Below are positions 9,948 through 21,114 of a DNA stretch of 64,000 nucleotides, piece by piece. The DNA comes from Nitrospina sp. (GTDB taxonomy: Bacteria > Nitrospinota > Nitrospinia > Nitrospinales > JACRGP01), in the NCBI GenBank assembly GCA_024648695.1, contig JACAVV010000009.1:104843-168842 (forward strand), given 5' to 3'. The notes beneath the pieces were generated by a model, which did no database searches, was not told the DNA's origin, and was given only the letters and a program-made list of their open reading frames with translations. The position numbers and the translations under genes were made by a program. Numbering within the stretch: the first letter of the stretch is position 1; every line of letters begins with the position of its first letter.

Positions 9948-11030
9948 ATGAAACGTACATTCAATTCCGTCACTGTTATTGGTTTAGGCAAGGTGGGAAA
10001 ACTGGTTGGTATTTTGTTGCATCAATCAGGGTTTCAGGTCACTGGGCTCGACAGGCAGGCTTTCGAAGATACTCCTTTTCCTGTTGAAAAAGGCGATGTC
10101 ACCGATCCAAGCACATTACACTCGGCTTTAAAGGATCAAGACGCCGTTGTCACTTGCCTTCCCTATCATTTAAACCTGGCGGTTGCCCAGGCGGCACATG
10201 AATTGGGTACCCATTATTTCGATCTCACCGAAGATGTTCCTACTACTGAAAAAGTTCGTAATCTTTCACAGACGTCCAAAGGAGTCATGGTTCCGCAATG
10301 CGGTTTAGCTCCAGGGTTTATTGCCATCGCCGGTTCCAACTTAACTGGGGGTTTTGAAAAACTGCGAAGCATGGAACTCCGGGTCGGTGCCCTGCCTCAG
10401 CATCCGCGGGGTTTGCTGGGATACGCTTTCAATTGGTCGCCAGAGGGGGTCGTCAATGAATATCTCAACGATTGCGAAGTGATCAAAGATGGGCAAAGGG
10501 CCAAAGTGCCGCCAATGGAATCCCTAGAAACTATTGTCATTGATGGTGTGCAATTGGAAGCTTTTTCTACTTCCGGCGGTCTGGGAACTCTTTGTGAAAC
10601 GTTTGATGGCAAAGTATCGTATCTAAATTATAAAACGATACGCTATCCAGGCCACTGCCGCTTGATGCGATTCTTTTTCGATGAATTGTATATGAATGAA
10701 AACCGGGAAATGGCGGGACAAATATTGGTGAATGCCAAGCCTCCGGTCAATGACGATGTGGTTTACGTCCACGCCGCCGTGGAAGGCTGGCAAAGGGGAA
10801 CTCTCACTCGCAAAGAATTTGTGAATAGCTATTTTCCGAAATCAATCAGTGGACAAACCTGGAAAGCCATTTCCTGGACGACTTCTGCCTCGGTCTGTGC
10901 GGTGGTGGAAATGGTTGCGAACAATCAGCTCCCGCAAAAAGGTTTTTTAAAACAGGAAAGCATCGCACTGGAACAATTTAAAGAAAGTAAAAATGGAAGC
11001 TTGTACTTTTCCCATTTAGATATTTGTTGA
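9948..11030 (+). CDS. Saccharopine dehydrogenase family oxidoreductase
   Basis: NAD(P)-dependent oxidoreductase of the saccharopine dehydrogenase (Lys9/LYS1-like) superfamily. It begins with a Rossmann segment VIGLGKVGKLVG, has the AVVTCLPYHLN region and the CGLAPGFIAIAG motif at the junction to the C-terminal catalytic domain, then typical GGLGTLCETFDGKV and YKTIRYPGH stretches. The 360-residue length fits the family. The substrate cannot be named: lysine degradation or synthesis and polyamine-related members all look alike. It follows wecC by 75 bases on the same strand but has no obvious role in polysaccharide formation, so it may just be the last gene of the transcription unit. A strong hairpin follows. 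Confidence 0.75.
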   Translation: MKRTFNSVTVIGLGKVGKLVGILLHQSGFQVTGLDRQAFEDTPFPVEKGDVTDPSTLHSALKDQDAVVTCLPYHLNLAVAQAAHELGTHYFDLTEDVPTTEKVRNLSQTSKGVMVPQCGLAPGFIAIAGSNLTGGFEKLRSMELRVGALPQHPRGLLGYAFNWSPEGVVNEYLNDCEVIKDGQRAKVPPMESLETIVIDGVQLEAFSTSGGLGTLCETFDGKVSYLNYKTIRYPGHCRLMRFFFDELYMNENREMAGQILVNAKPPVNDDVVYVHAAVEGWQRGTLTRKEFVNSYFPKSISGQTWKAISWTTSASVCAVVEMVANNQLPQKGFLKQESIALEQFKESKNGSLYFSHLDIC

Positions 11031-11042
11031 TACTAAGTTAGA

Positions 11043-11108
11043 CAAAAAAAAAGCGGCCCGGATTCAAGCAAAAGAGCTTAAATCGTGGGCCGCGTAAAAA
11101 AACTTTTT

Positions 11109-11110
<2 letters not shown>
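11043..11110. terminator. Bidirectional rho-independent terminator between convergent genes
   Basis: GCGGCCC at 11053-11059 pairs with GGGCCGC at 11087-11093. On the minus strand the stem is followed by a run of about ten T (the A-run at 11043-11052), so it terminates the isocitrate dehydrogenase gene; on the plus strand a T-run follows slightly later at 11104-11110. It lies between two convergent genes. Confidence 0.8.
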
Positions 11111-13370
<2,260 letters not shown>

Positions 13371-13391
13371 CTAAAAGGTTAAAAGATAAAA

Positions 13392-13420
13392 AATACAAAA
13401 AGGGTTAACGCTATTTTCAA
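13392..13420 (-). promoter_or_regulatory. Candidate sigma70-type promoter of the isocitrate dehydrogenase gene
   Basis: On the minus strand TTGAAA (13420-13415) and TGTATT (13397-13392) are separated by 17 bases, about 50 bases upstream of the ATG. The -35 box is good, the -10 box matches four of six consensus positions. Judged by eye only. Confidence 0.4.
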
Positions 13421-14032
13421 ATTCTGATTTATAAATTTATCTGGCTATATCAAGGCCGTACCTCGGCACTAAAGTAATAGTTCATTAAAAGACTTTCACA
13501 AACCTAAAACATTAAGGTTTTCTGGATTATCTAGCGACTAAACGAAAATTTTTTGACAAAGGAAACCAAATATATCTTAAGTCAACGAAAATCTCATCTA
13601 TTTCTTGATTTTGGTAGCATTTTTTTGAGAGATGACACGTTTTCAAAAAATAAAATCAAGAAATCACCTCTAAGCAGGTAAATTTTTGACTCATTTCATT
13701 AAATGAACACTAACAAAGCGTATAAGATCATTATTTCAAAAAGCAAGGCCAGAATCTTTTTTTTTAAAATTTCCTCAGCAAACTTTATGTGATAGTGGAT
13801 AATCCCAAACCAATTGCCAAGCTCCCTTCATAATTCGCAAGATAGCAGGAAACCAACAAGATTATTTAATCTTGATTCAGAAGAGTTGATAGAAAACCAA
13901 TTTTGAAAAACTCCGGATTCGGGTTGAAAGATTAAATAAAATTTAAAATTTGTCTCTGGGGAATTGCTTGCAATGGGCGTAGAATAAGAAGTAGGGAATT
14001 AAAAACAAAGTAAGTTAAAACCTAAATAGGTT

Positions 14033-14068
14033 TTCCACACCCGTATCCTAATGAATAGGGGTGTGGAA
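14033..14068 (-). terminator. Hairpin after the peroxiredoxin-like gene, probable terminator
   Basis: TTCCACACCC (14033-14042) pairs perfectly with GGGTGTGGAA (14059-14068), a ten-pair stem with a 16-base loop, starting ten bases past the stop codon on the minus strand. The uridine tract that follows is broken, so termination strength is uncertain. Confidence 0.6.
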
Positions 14069-14078
14069 TACTAACTGC

Positions 14079-14552
14079 TTAATTAAACGCGTTTTTTGCA
14101 ACATTGACTAGGGAATCCAGGGTCCTGCATCCAAGGAGTGGAGCGTCTTCACGAGCTACCTGGTTGCCATCGGCGTCTACGGCTATTACGGATCGATTCA
14201 AATATCGGCTTTTAACACCATCTAGACCGAGGTTATTGGCTTTGGCAAATTCAAGATCCACATCTTGCAACAAATTGTCCATTCCGCGGCCAGCATTGGA
14301 CAAAATATCGGTTCCAACAACGACAATCACTTCGTCGGCACCCGCTCCCTTGAATTTATCCATGTTCTCTTTAACCAGATCGCATTCTTTATTACAAAAT
14401 CCGCCGGCGCCAGGCAAAGTGATGATCAACCGTTTTCCTTTAAAATCGTTGACCGAAAGGTTTGCTTCGAGCGGAGTGTTTGCCGCTTTTTCTACGGACC
14501 ATTCCGGATTCAATTTAATCATTTTTACATCGATACCAGGTAAGGTGGCCAT
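14079..14552 (-). CDS. Peroxiredoxin-like (redoxin) protein
   Basis: A 157-residue protein of the thioredoxin-fold redoxin group, nearest in look to Prx5-type peroxiredoxins, which reduce peroxides through an N-terminal cysteine. The GKRLIITLPGAGGFCNKEC segment (residues about 39-57) takes the place of the usual PGAFTPTC motif, with the presumed peroxidatic cysteine after GGF; the DEVIVVVGTD strand and the late ARED segment also fit. The threonine three residues before the cysteine in classical members is not obvious, so activity is not certain. ATG 14552 is preferred over an upstream start because AAGGAGA stands nine bases before it. It is transcribed alone, convergent with nothing nearby, and ends in a hairpin. 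Confidence 0.7.
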   Translation of the reverse strand: MATLPGIDVKMIKLNPEWSVEKAANTPLEANLSVNDFKGKRLIITLPGAGGFCNKECDLVKENMDKFKGAGADEVIVVVGTDILSNAGRGMDNLLQDVDLEFAKANNLGLDGVKSRYLNRSVIAVDADGNQVAREDAPLLGCRTLDSLVNVAKNAFN

Positions 14553-14905
14553 CAATAAATTCTCCTTTTTTATTTTCAAGAATTGATAATTTAAAAAAAC
14601 ACTTGGTTTAAACTATTAAATAATAAGGTGCCTAAAACAGGGTCGTGCTCAAAACCAACAGAACTTCATATAGGACGCAAAGAATTGCAATTGGTTTCAA
14701 GAATGAGTGCTATAGGTAAATAAATCATATATTATTTTTCCCTGGCGGGTTAAATATTTTTTGGGTGGAAATCGGGCTTTCTCCAAAATTGTACTCTGAA
14801 TTGACTCTGACTTTATAGTTTTGGGGGTATTCAATTCGCAAATTTCAAAGCTTCTTTTTTTGCCAGCCTTTTTTATTTTTTCCCGCTATTTCCGAGGATT
14901 CTTTT
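14553..14905. other. Divergent intergenic region, no gene seen
   Basis: About 350 AT-rich bases between the divergently read peroxiredoxin-like and metalloprotease genes. It must contain promoters for both, but I could not settle on a convincing -35/-10 pair; a TTGACT at 14801 lacks a good -10 at the proper distance. Confidence 0.45.
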
Positions 14906-16492
14906 ATGAATAATTATTTCAAATACTTAACAAACAGGGTCGTTTGCATAGTTACCATCGCTTCAATGATTTTTATCCTTATGGGAGCCTCACGTCCCTA
15001 TTATGAAGCTCCCAAAGATTACAGGGAGCAAATTGAGAAAAAAATGGCGGAATTCCAATCCGCTTTTGGTTACGAATTGGTGGAATTGGGCAAGCAATGG
15101 ACAAAAAAAGAGGTTGAACAATTGCATTCCGCTTTCGCCAAGCTCCCTCCCGGTTTCTTTAATATGAAGGGAATGAAGGCGATTTACCGACTGGCGCACC
15201 TTCAGCGTGACCTCCCTGAAAGCGTGTCCGTGCAGGATATTCCTGCGGCGACGTTCCCCGCATTCAACACTATTTACCGGCATATGGAGGATTCGTATAA
15301 TATATACATCGAAAACCAGGATCCACGCCTGGAATTGTTCAACGGAATTTTCTACGAAGATCCGGAGGTCTTCGAAAACATCGTCCACCATGAAATGGGG
15401 CATGCCTACGATATCATTCACGGCTTTCTGAGTTTTTCCAAAGAGTGGCTGGAAATCACCCAATTCAGGCTACTTCATTTACCTGCTCTGGATGGCACCA
15501 AATCAAGTGACTTCTTGTTCACATTATTGAATGACCCGAAAAAACAATCCTATGCGCCGGTTTCCCAACGGCATGTTCAAACTTATTCCAGGACCAACCC
15601 ACAGGAAGATTTTGCAAACTCCATTGCGGCGTATATTCATTATCCCTATTTTCGCTATTCCCATCCAAAACGGTATTCCTTCTTGAAGAAACATGTATTC
15701 AAAACTAAAGAATATTTTCCGGCTGAGAGTTCATCCTCAAACTATCAGGCAAAGGTGGTCAGTGACTTAAAAAAACTCCTTCTGGAAAGAAACTGGAAGG
15801 GAGTGGTTAGCCTTTCAAGGGAAGTGAGCCGGGATTTCAATCTCCAGCTTTATGATGAGGTGGCCGGTCTCCTGGAACAAGCCGCTCCCGGAATTTCCGG
15901 AGGCGAGGATGCCTTTAACCTGGCGACCGCTTCCTGCTATCTGTTTCATCCCAAATCTGTGAACACGATTCGTACTCTGGCTAAGGCCAAAAAAATAAAC
16001 TCCGATGAGTTGGTGAAGCAGGAAGTTTGCCAGCGTATCAGCCGCGATATATTCCAGGACCGACTGGTAAAATACCCTTTGGAAAGTATTTACTTTTTTC
16101 AGGAAAATGGAGTGAGCCAGGTCCAGTTTCTGGACCCTGTCCTTCAAACGGCCTATATGCGGGGTTACCGAAGCACCTACACCTGGAAAATTTTTTCCGC
16201 CAGCAATTCAAAAAACGTACTTTTTCAGGGAAAACTGGCGTTTACCTCAGGAAACGGATCTGTCAACATTCCCCTTAGAACGGCCTCTGGCAAACCGCTT
16301 GCGGTTCCTGAAGACACCTTGCTGATTTTGCAGATTGAAGTGGAGCGCCAAAATACCAAAACATTCAAACGATTCAACAATCCGGGAGGTGCCATTCGAT
16401 TCAAGATCCCTGCAGAATTCCATTACATAGGCACCGACTTGGAAAAAATTCGCCCGGTATTTCCTTTGCGGCCTGCGTTTAAGGATTCTTAA
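14906..16492 (+). CDS. Secreted zinc metalloprotease-like protein (HExxH)
   Basis: A 528-residue exported protein. The first 30 residues form a signal peptide or membrane anchor (positive start, then a hydrophobic VVCIVTIASMIFILMG stretch). The zinc-protease motif HEMGH is at residues 162-166, and a glutamate in NPQEDFANS near residue 234 is well placed as third zinc ligand, in the manner of gluzincins and lethal-factor-like peptidases. The C-terminal half has no recognised domain. The ATG has GAGG eight bases upstream. It stands alone between divergent and convergent neighbours, so context does not tell its substrate. I do not recognise a precise family; the catalytic assignment rests on the two zinc-binding motifs. 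Confidence 0.65.
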   Translation: MNNYFKYLTNRVVCIVTIASMIFILMGASRPYYEAPKDYREQIEKKMAEFQSAFGYELVELGKQWTKKEVEQLHSAFAKLPPGFFNMKGMKAIYRLAHLQRDLPESVSVQDIPAATFPAFNTIYRHMEDSYNIYIENQDPRLELFNGIFYEDPEVFENIVHHEMGHAYDIIHGFLSFSKEWLEITQFRLLHLPALDGTKSSDFLFTLLNDPKKQSYAPVSQRHVQTYSRTNPQEDFANSIAAYIHYPYFRYSHPKRYSFLKKHVFKTKEYFPAESSSSNYQAKVVSDLKKLLLERNWKGVVSLSREVSRDFNLQLYDEVAGLLEQAAPGISGGEDAFNLATASCYLFHPKSVNTIRTLAKAKKINSDELVKQEVCQRISRDIFQDRLVKYPLESIYFFQENGVSQVQFLDPVLQTAYMRGYRSTYTWKIFSASNSKNVLFQGKLAFTSGNGSVNIPLRTASGKPLAVPEDTLLILQIEVERQNTKTFKRFNNPGGAIRFKIPAEFHYIGTDLEKIRPVFPLRPAFKDS

Positions 16493-16520
16493 GACTTTGA
16501 ATCAGGCTAAGTTATGGATA

Positions 16521-16557
16521 AGAGCCTTCTCTCCGTTGGTAGGAGAGAGGGTACTCT
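16521..16557. repeat. REP-like inverted repeat between convergent genes
   Basis: TCTCTCC (16528-16534) pairs with GGAGAGA (16542-16548), flanked by AGAG and CTCT that extend the fold with a small internal loop. It lies in the gap between two convergent genes and may act as a weak terminator. A related CTCCCT/AGGGAG palindrome stands at 26071-26084 and both are followed by a GGG...ACTCT run. Confidence 0.4.
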
Positions 16558-16595
16558 AATACATAGTTTGTATTGTACGGCTTTATTTCCGAAGG

Positions 16596-17018
16596 TTATT
16601 CAATAGTACGGACCAGGCGGATAGCCATATTCAAGTGCGCATATTGGGAGGGCCACACCTGGCCGCCGTCCTCGTATTGAATGATCAAAGCCGATGAATC
16701 TTTGGTCGCGTCGGTCCAGCACGTCCCAGCACTCCCGGGTTCGAAGATGGAAGGCAAGTAGATTTCATCACCGTATTTATCGGTGTTTTTGAACTCCAGG
16801 TCAAACAAACTCCAGGCTTCCTCCTGGGTAGGGTAGCGCCAGTTATCGTAGCCTGCAAAGCGGGTCAAATTGCTAATCTCCAGATAGTCCTGGCACTTCA
16901 ACCAGTTGATCCATTTCTTGTTTTCCTGAAAGGAATCCTGTTTTTTCCACATCACATTCCATTTATTGTCCGTGATGGTGCCATCTTCATTGTCTTTAAA
17001 ACGCGAATCTTCGGTCAT
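16596..17018 (-). CDS. DUF1566 (Lcl C-terminal-like) domain protein
   Basis: A 140-residue protein that is essentially one DUF1566/Lcl C-terminal domain: it opens with FKDNEDGTITD, then a VMWKKQD strand, a helix with conserved tryptophans, GYDNWRYPTQEEAW and a late CWTDATKD and MAIRLVR. Such domains are often found on secreted or surface proteins and related to collagen-like Lcl of Legionella; here there is no signal peptide, so it may be cytoplasmic. Its ATG overlaps the stop of the aldehyde dehydrogenase gene in an ATGA, so the two are translationally coupled. The function is unknown. Confidence 0.75.
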   Translation of the reverse strand: MTEDSRFKDNEDGTITDNKWNVMWKKQDSFQENKKWINWLKCQDYLEISNLTRFAGYDNWRYPTQEEAWSLFDLEFKNTDKYGDEIYLPSIFEPGSAGTCWTDATKDSSALIIQYEDGGQVWPSQYAHLNMAIRLVRTIE

Positions 17019-18451
17019 GCGGACTCCGTATAATCATTGATCACTAACAGTTTCAGTTCAGTCATTTCTTCGATAGCGTAACGAATGCCTTCGCGGCCAA
17101 ACCCTGAATCCTTCACCCCTCCATAGGGCATGTTATCCACTCGAAAGGTGGGAACATCATTAATGATGAGTCCACCCACTTCCAACTGGCGGTAAGCTTG
17201 CATGATTTTATCCAGGCCCTGGGTGAACAAACCGGCCTGCAGTCCATAATCGGATTCATTGATGCAGTCGAGGGCCGATTGAAAGTCAGAATACGGCTCG
17301 ACCACCAGAACCGGACCAAACGCTTCTTTGCATACAATGGGTTCCTGGGAATCGACTCCGGTTAGAATCGTCGGACCGACCAACGCGCCGTCTCTTTTGC
17401 CTGGAACCAAAACCCTGCCGCCTTTATCCTTTGCTGTTCCAATCCACTGCTCAATGCGGTCGGCGTTATCCTGATCGATCATCGGACCAAAATTGACATC
17501 ATCTGAAAGAGGATCACCTGTTTTCAACTGCCCAGTTTCTTTCTTCAGATGTTCCACAAAGGTATCGAAGCAGGATTCGTGAACAAACGCTCGCTGGACT
17601 GAAATACAAACCTGGCCCGAAAAGGCAAATGCCCCAGCACATACTTTTCTGGCAGTGACTGCTATATCCGCATCGGGTTCCACAACAACGGCTGCGTTGC
17701 CTCCCAACTCCAATGTGACGCGTTTTTTTCCAGCCCTGCCCTTGATATCCCAACCCACCGGAGGACTGCCGGTGAAGGTGACCATTTTAAACCGCGGATC
17801 CTCCACCAGAGCCGTTGCCTCGGAACTTTTACAAGGGACCACACTGAAACTACCCTCTTCCGCATCAGTTTCCATCACCACCTTACCCAACAACAAAGCG
17901 GTGAGTGGAGTCGAAGACGACGGTTTCAATACGATGGGACACCCGCAAGCCAGCGCCGGGGCCACCTTGTGCGCCACCAGATTCAATGGAAAATTGAATG
18001 GAGAGATTCCCGATATCGGACCGATCGGGAAACGGCGTGTGATGCCTACTTTACCCCTGCTCGATTCGGCAATGTCCAGGTTCAAGACCTCCCCTTCAAT
18101 CCGCGTCGCTTCTTCCGCCGCGAGTGTGAATGTGGAAATGGCACGGTTAACCTCACCTCGCGCGTACACCATTGGTTTTCCCGATTCCTGCGCAATGGTA
18201 GTAGCAAACTCTTCAAAACGATTTTTAATTCCATCCGCAACCTGGGTGCAAATTTTACTGCGTACATAGGCTGGTTGGTTGCGTGTGGTTTTAAAAGCTT
18301 TATCTGCCAAAGCGATCGCTTCATCTATTTGTTCCTGACCAGCAAGGCAAACCTCGGCAATCACTTCGCCTGTATAAGGATTTTTTACGGGGAGTGTGCG
18401 CACTCCCTCTTTCCAGTTTTTACCTAATAGATAGGGATGTTTTTGAGTCAT
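17015..18451 (-). CDS. Aldehyde dehydrogenase family protein
   Basis: NAD(P)-dependent aldehyde dehydrogenase of 478 residues, oxidising an aldehyde to the acid. The catalytic cysteine is C282 in the GQVCISVQR segment and the general base glutamate is E248 in LELGGN; the GPISGISPFNFPLN cofactor segment lies near residue 145 and the KEAFGPVLVVEPY motif near 375. The overall look (short N-terminus, FSGQVC, QAGLFT) resembles the lactaldehyde, succinate-semialdehyde and non-phosphorylating glyceraldehyde-3-phosphate groups, but the substrate cannot be decided. It is followed with a four-base overlap by the DUF1566 gene and preceded by a small RHH-like gene 19 bases upstream, so the three probably form one operon. 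Confidence 0.88.
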   Translation of the reverse strand: MTQKHPYLLGKNWKEGVRTLPVKNPYTGEVIAEVCLAGQEQIDEAIALADKAFKTTRNQPAYVRSKICTQVADGIKNRFEEFATTIAQESGKPMVYARGEVNRAISTFTLAAEEATRIEGEVLNLDIAESSRGKVGITRRFPIGPISGISPFNFPLNLVAHKVAPALACGCPIVLKPSSSTPLTALLLGKVVMETDAEEGSFSVVPCKSSEATALVEDPRFKMVTFTGSPPVGWDIKGRAGKKRVTLELGGNAAVVVEPDADIAVTARKVCAGAFAFSGQVCISVQRAFVHESCFDTFVEHLKKETGQLKTGDPLSDDVNFGPMIDQDNADRIEQWIGTAKDKGGRVLVPGKRDGALVGPTILTGVDSQEPIVCKEAFGPVLVVEPYSDFQSALDCINESDYGLQAGLFTQGLDKIMQAYRQLEVGGLIINDVPTFRVDNMPYGGVKDSGFGREGIRYAIEEMTELKLLVINDYTESA

Positions 18452-18470
18452 ATCAATTTCCGTACAAAGA

Positions 18471-18707
18471 TCACCAGCCCTGCCCCTTCACACCATAGGA
18501 ACGGCTTCCGGATTTGCTGGTTTTTAAATAGTCCTCAAGATTCAATGAGGCATCGGATTTTTCATCCACCTGTTTATTGTGTCCTTCCAACCATTCATGG
18601 ATTGCCTGTTCTAACAGGCCTTGCAAATTATCTGAATCGCCTTTGACAAGGTTTATCAATTGCTCATAGGTTTTTTCCGACACCGATATAGTAAGGTCTT
18701 TTTTCAT
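18471..18707 (-). CDS. Small hypothetical protein, possibly ribbon-helix-helix-like
   Basis: A 78-residue charged protein. The start (MKKDLTISVSEKTYEQLINLV) has the strand-then-helix pattern of CopG/ribbon-helix-helix DNA-binding proteins, followed by an acidic, low-complexity tail. No toxin gene stands beside it. It ends 19 bases before the aldehyde dehydrogenase start on the same strand and may regulate or simply accompany that gene. The ribosome site is weak (GGGA upstream), but the frame is open and its composition is protein-like. Confidence 0.5.
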   Translation of the reverse strand: MKKDLTISVSEKTYEQLINLVKGDSDNLQGLLEQAIHEWLEGHNKQVDEKSDASLNLEDYLKTSKSGSRSYGVKGQGW

Positions 18708-18807
18708 GACACTGGGAGTCCCGTGAAAATTTTATTTAAAATAATATAACATGGAAAACGATGAATCCCGATCCCTCGAAAAGCAATATTCTACAAAATT
18801 TCAGAAT

Positions 18808-21114
18808 TCAAGTTAAAGAGGCTGTGGATTCCTCATGCTGGGAAGTGGTTTCGTAAGAATTCGTGAGTGGAAGGTCGATGCGAAAAACTGTACCTTTGGG
18901 ATCATTGTCCGCAACCTCAATTTTTCCATTGTGGTCAGCAATAATTCGATGAACAATGGCCAGTCCCAATCCGGTTCCCCGTTTTTTGGTAGTAAAATGA
19001 GGCATGAATAGTTTTTCGCGGTCGGGAGACGAGATACCCATACCGTCATCAGAAAATTCGATGCGCACCACCTTGTTTTTGGTCATTAAGCGCGTGGTGA
19101 TTTCAATATTCCCACCTTCCTGAATCGCATCTATGGAATTTTCAAACAGGTTGATCAGCACTCTGCGAATTTGTTCCTGATCGAGATTCATACGGGTGAT
19201 ATTGGGGTCGAACTGTTTTTTCAATGAACGAATTTCTTCACGGTCGGCATATAAGGTCACCACGTCGTTTATAATTTTGGTGAGCGAAACCGGTCGCGGT
19301 TTGGGTGCGGGCATCCTTGAAAATCGCAGAAACTCATTTAATAACTCCTTCATGCCCTCCACTTCCTGGGTGATGATTTTAATACTGTCGTCGAACACTC
19401 GAGCAAAATCTTCCTTATTTTCGTAGTATTTTTTCCTCAATCTTTGCGTGTTCAACTGGATCGGGGTGAGAGGATTTTTTATTTCGTGCGCAATGCCTTG
19501 AGCCACTTCCTGCCATGCGGCAATTTTCTGAGCCTTGATCAATTCCGTTAAATCCTCGAATACGATAACCAGTCCGAGGTACCTTTTTAGTGTATCCTGA
19601 AGCACTCGAATGTTGACATGAAGGGTGATCTGGTTGGAACCCACAGGTAATTCGATTTGTTCTTCCATGAACTCCTTTTTTTTCCGGATCATGAGCCGCA
19701 GTTTTTTCCGGATCGGTTCGTGGAAAGTTTGGTCGAATATATGCTTGTAACTGGAACCCACTAGATCCTTGTTCTGAATTTTCAAAATCTGGATCGCGGC
19801 AGGGTTGACCGTTGTGATGCGGCCTTTTTTATCAATCGAAACCACACCCGCGCCAATATTTTCCAGAATGGTCGCAATATAGTAGCGCCTTCGCTCCAAC
19901 TCTATGTTACTGGTTTTCAAACCTTCGTTGGCCTCCTGGAGTTTGATACGGCTTTCTTTGATTTCATCGGTCATTTCATTGAAGGAATTGACCAGCAGGC
20001 CAATTTCATCGTTGGCAACGATCCCGATTTTAAAATTAAAGTTACCCTCGGCAATTTTTCGGGTACCTTCCGCCAGTTGTTGAATAGGAATGGTGATTCC
20101 ACGGGCCATGTAAATCCCCAACCACACAGCAGAAAACAAAATGAGAAGGGTTACCATTAAAAAGGTGATGTAATAATTGGCACTGACCGGTTGCTTGAGC
20201 AGGTTTTGCTGTTTGTAATCTTCGTAAGCTTTACGAATCCCTTCAATTTTGACCAGAGTGCTTGCGGGAATATGGTTTAAAGTAATGATGTGGCCCCAAA
20301 CGGAAATGTCCCCTCCTATCTTTTGCGTGAGCGGAATCGCCACTACTAAATAATTATTTTTCAAGGTGGTAAAAGTTTCGGAGATACTTTCTCCCTCCAC
20401 ACTTTTCTTGACAAGTTTTGTATAATCCCTGTCAACAATGCCTTCTGGCAAACTCCTTACTGTTTTTGTCAGAACCCGTTTGAAATTTTGATCAAATAAA
20501 ATGACGGCACTCAAGCCATATTCATTCATTTTTTCACTGACCAGTCCGTTGAGGTCAGATCTTCTTTCTTCAAGATACAATCCTTTGCGGGTGATAAACC
20601 CTTCAATCTTGTGGGCGCTACGAAGAGCGTTCAGTTCCATGTGGGAATAATACTCCCTGGCCACGTTCATCGATTGTTCCAGGGAATTTTCTATCTTGAA
20701 ATTGAACCAGTTGCCAATGCTGTAACTGAACAATTTGCTAGCTACCATAAAAATAAAAACAGAGGGAAACAAAGCCAGAATCAGAAAAGCTATGATCAGT
20801 TTGGTCTGGAATTTTGATCCCAGGATTTTGCTTTTGCGCTCATTATATAGTTTTACAAAATTCCGGGTGATGAGCAGTAAGAGGATAAAAATGAGAATGA
20901 CAATAATATTGAAGATGATGAGAACGGCAATATTACCGGCAATTGGGGTGTCGGTGGTGTTTTGAGAAATAAAAAAAGTTTCAAGCCCGGTAAGGCCGAC
21001 AAGGGCTAAAGCCACCGCCACGAGGGCACGACGCATTCGCGTCCGTTTTTTACGGATCAGGTCTTCTGAAGGAGGAGTGTAGGGTACGCTATTGATTGAA
21101 GGAACGGATGACAT
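18808..21114 (-). CDS. NtrY-type sensor histidine kinase
   Basis: A 768-residue membrane sensor kinase. Domains in order: three hydrophobic segments within residues 28-127, an extracytoplasmic region to about 310, a fourth membrane segment near 312-336, HAMP about 337-390, a PAS domain about 410-510, HisKA with phospho-acceptor H543 in GIAHEIKNPLTP, and an HATPase domain with NLFENSIDAI, DDGMGIS and GTGLGLAIVHRI. This is the NtrY layout, a family linked to nitrogen or redox sensing. No response regulator gene lies nearby, so the partner is encoded elsewhere. The start overlaps the end of the upstream DUF4390 gene by 26 bases; that pair is a known neighbourhood for NtrY-like kinases. Confidence 0.9.
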   Translation of the reverse strand: MSSVPSINSVPYTPPSEDLIRKKRTRMRRALVAVALALVGLTGLETFFISQNTTDTPIAGNIAVLIIFNIIVILIFILLLLITRNFVKLYNERKSKILGSKFQTKLIIAFLILALFPSVFIFMVASKLFSYSIGNWFNFKIENSLEQSMNVAREYYSHMELNALRSAHKIEGFITRKGLYLEERRSDLNGLVSEKMNEYGLSAVILFDQNFKRVLTKTVRSLPEGIVDRDYTKLVKKSVEGESISETFTTLKNNYLVVAIPLTQKIGGDISVWGHIITLNHIPASTLVKIEGIRKAYEDYKQQNLLKQPVSANYYITFLMVTLLILFSAVWLGIYMARGITIPIQQLAEGTRKIAEGNFNFKIGIVANDEIGLLVNSFNEMTDEIKESRIKLQEANEGLKTSNIELERRRYYIATILENIGAGVVSIDKKGRITTVNPAAIQILKIQNKDLVGSSYKHIFDQTFHEPIRKKLRLMIRKKKEFMEEQIELPVGSNQITLHVNIRVLQDTLKRYLGLVIVFEDLTELIKAQKIAAWQEVAQGIAHEIKNPLTPIQLNTQRLRKKYYENKEDFARVFDDSIKIITQEVEGMKELLNEFLRFSRMPAPKPRPVSLTKIINDVVTLYADREEIRSLKKQFDPNITRMNLDQEQIRRVLINLFENSIDAIQEGGNIEITTRLMTKNKVVRIEFSDDGMGISSPDREKLFMPHFTTKKRGTGLGLAIVHRIIADHNGKIEVADNDPKGTVFRIDLPLTNSYETTSQHEESTASLT

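Noticed and set aside
14801-14830. Promoter with TTGACT ahead of the metalloprotease gene
   Set aside because: No acceptable -10 box at 16-18 bases; the TATAGT nearby is only about seven bases away.
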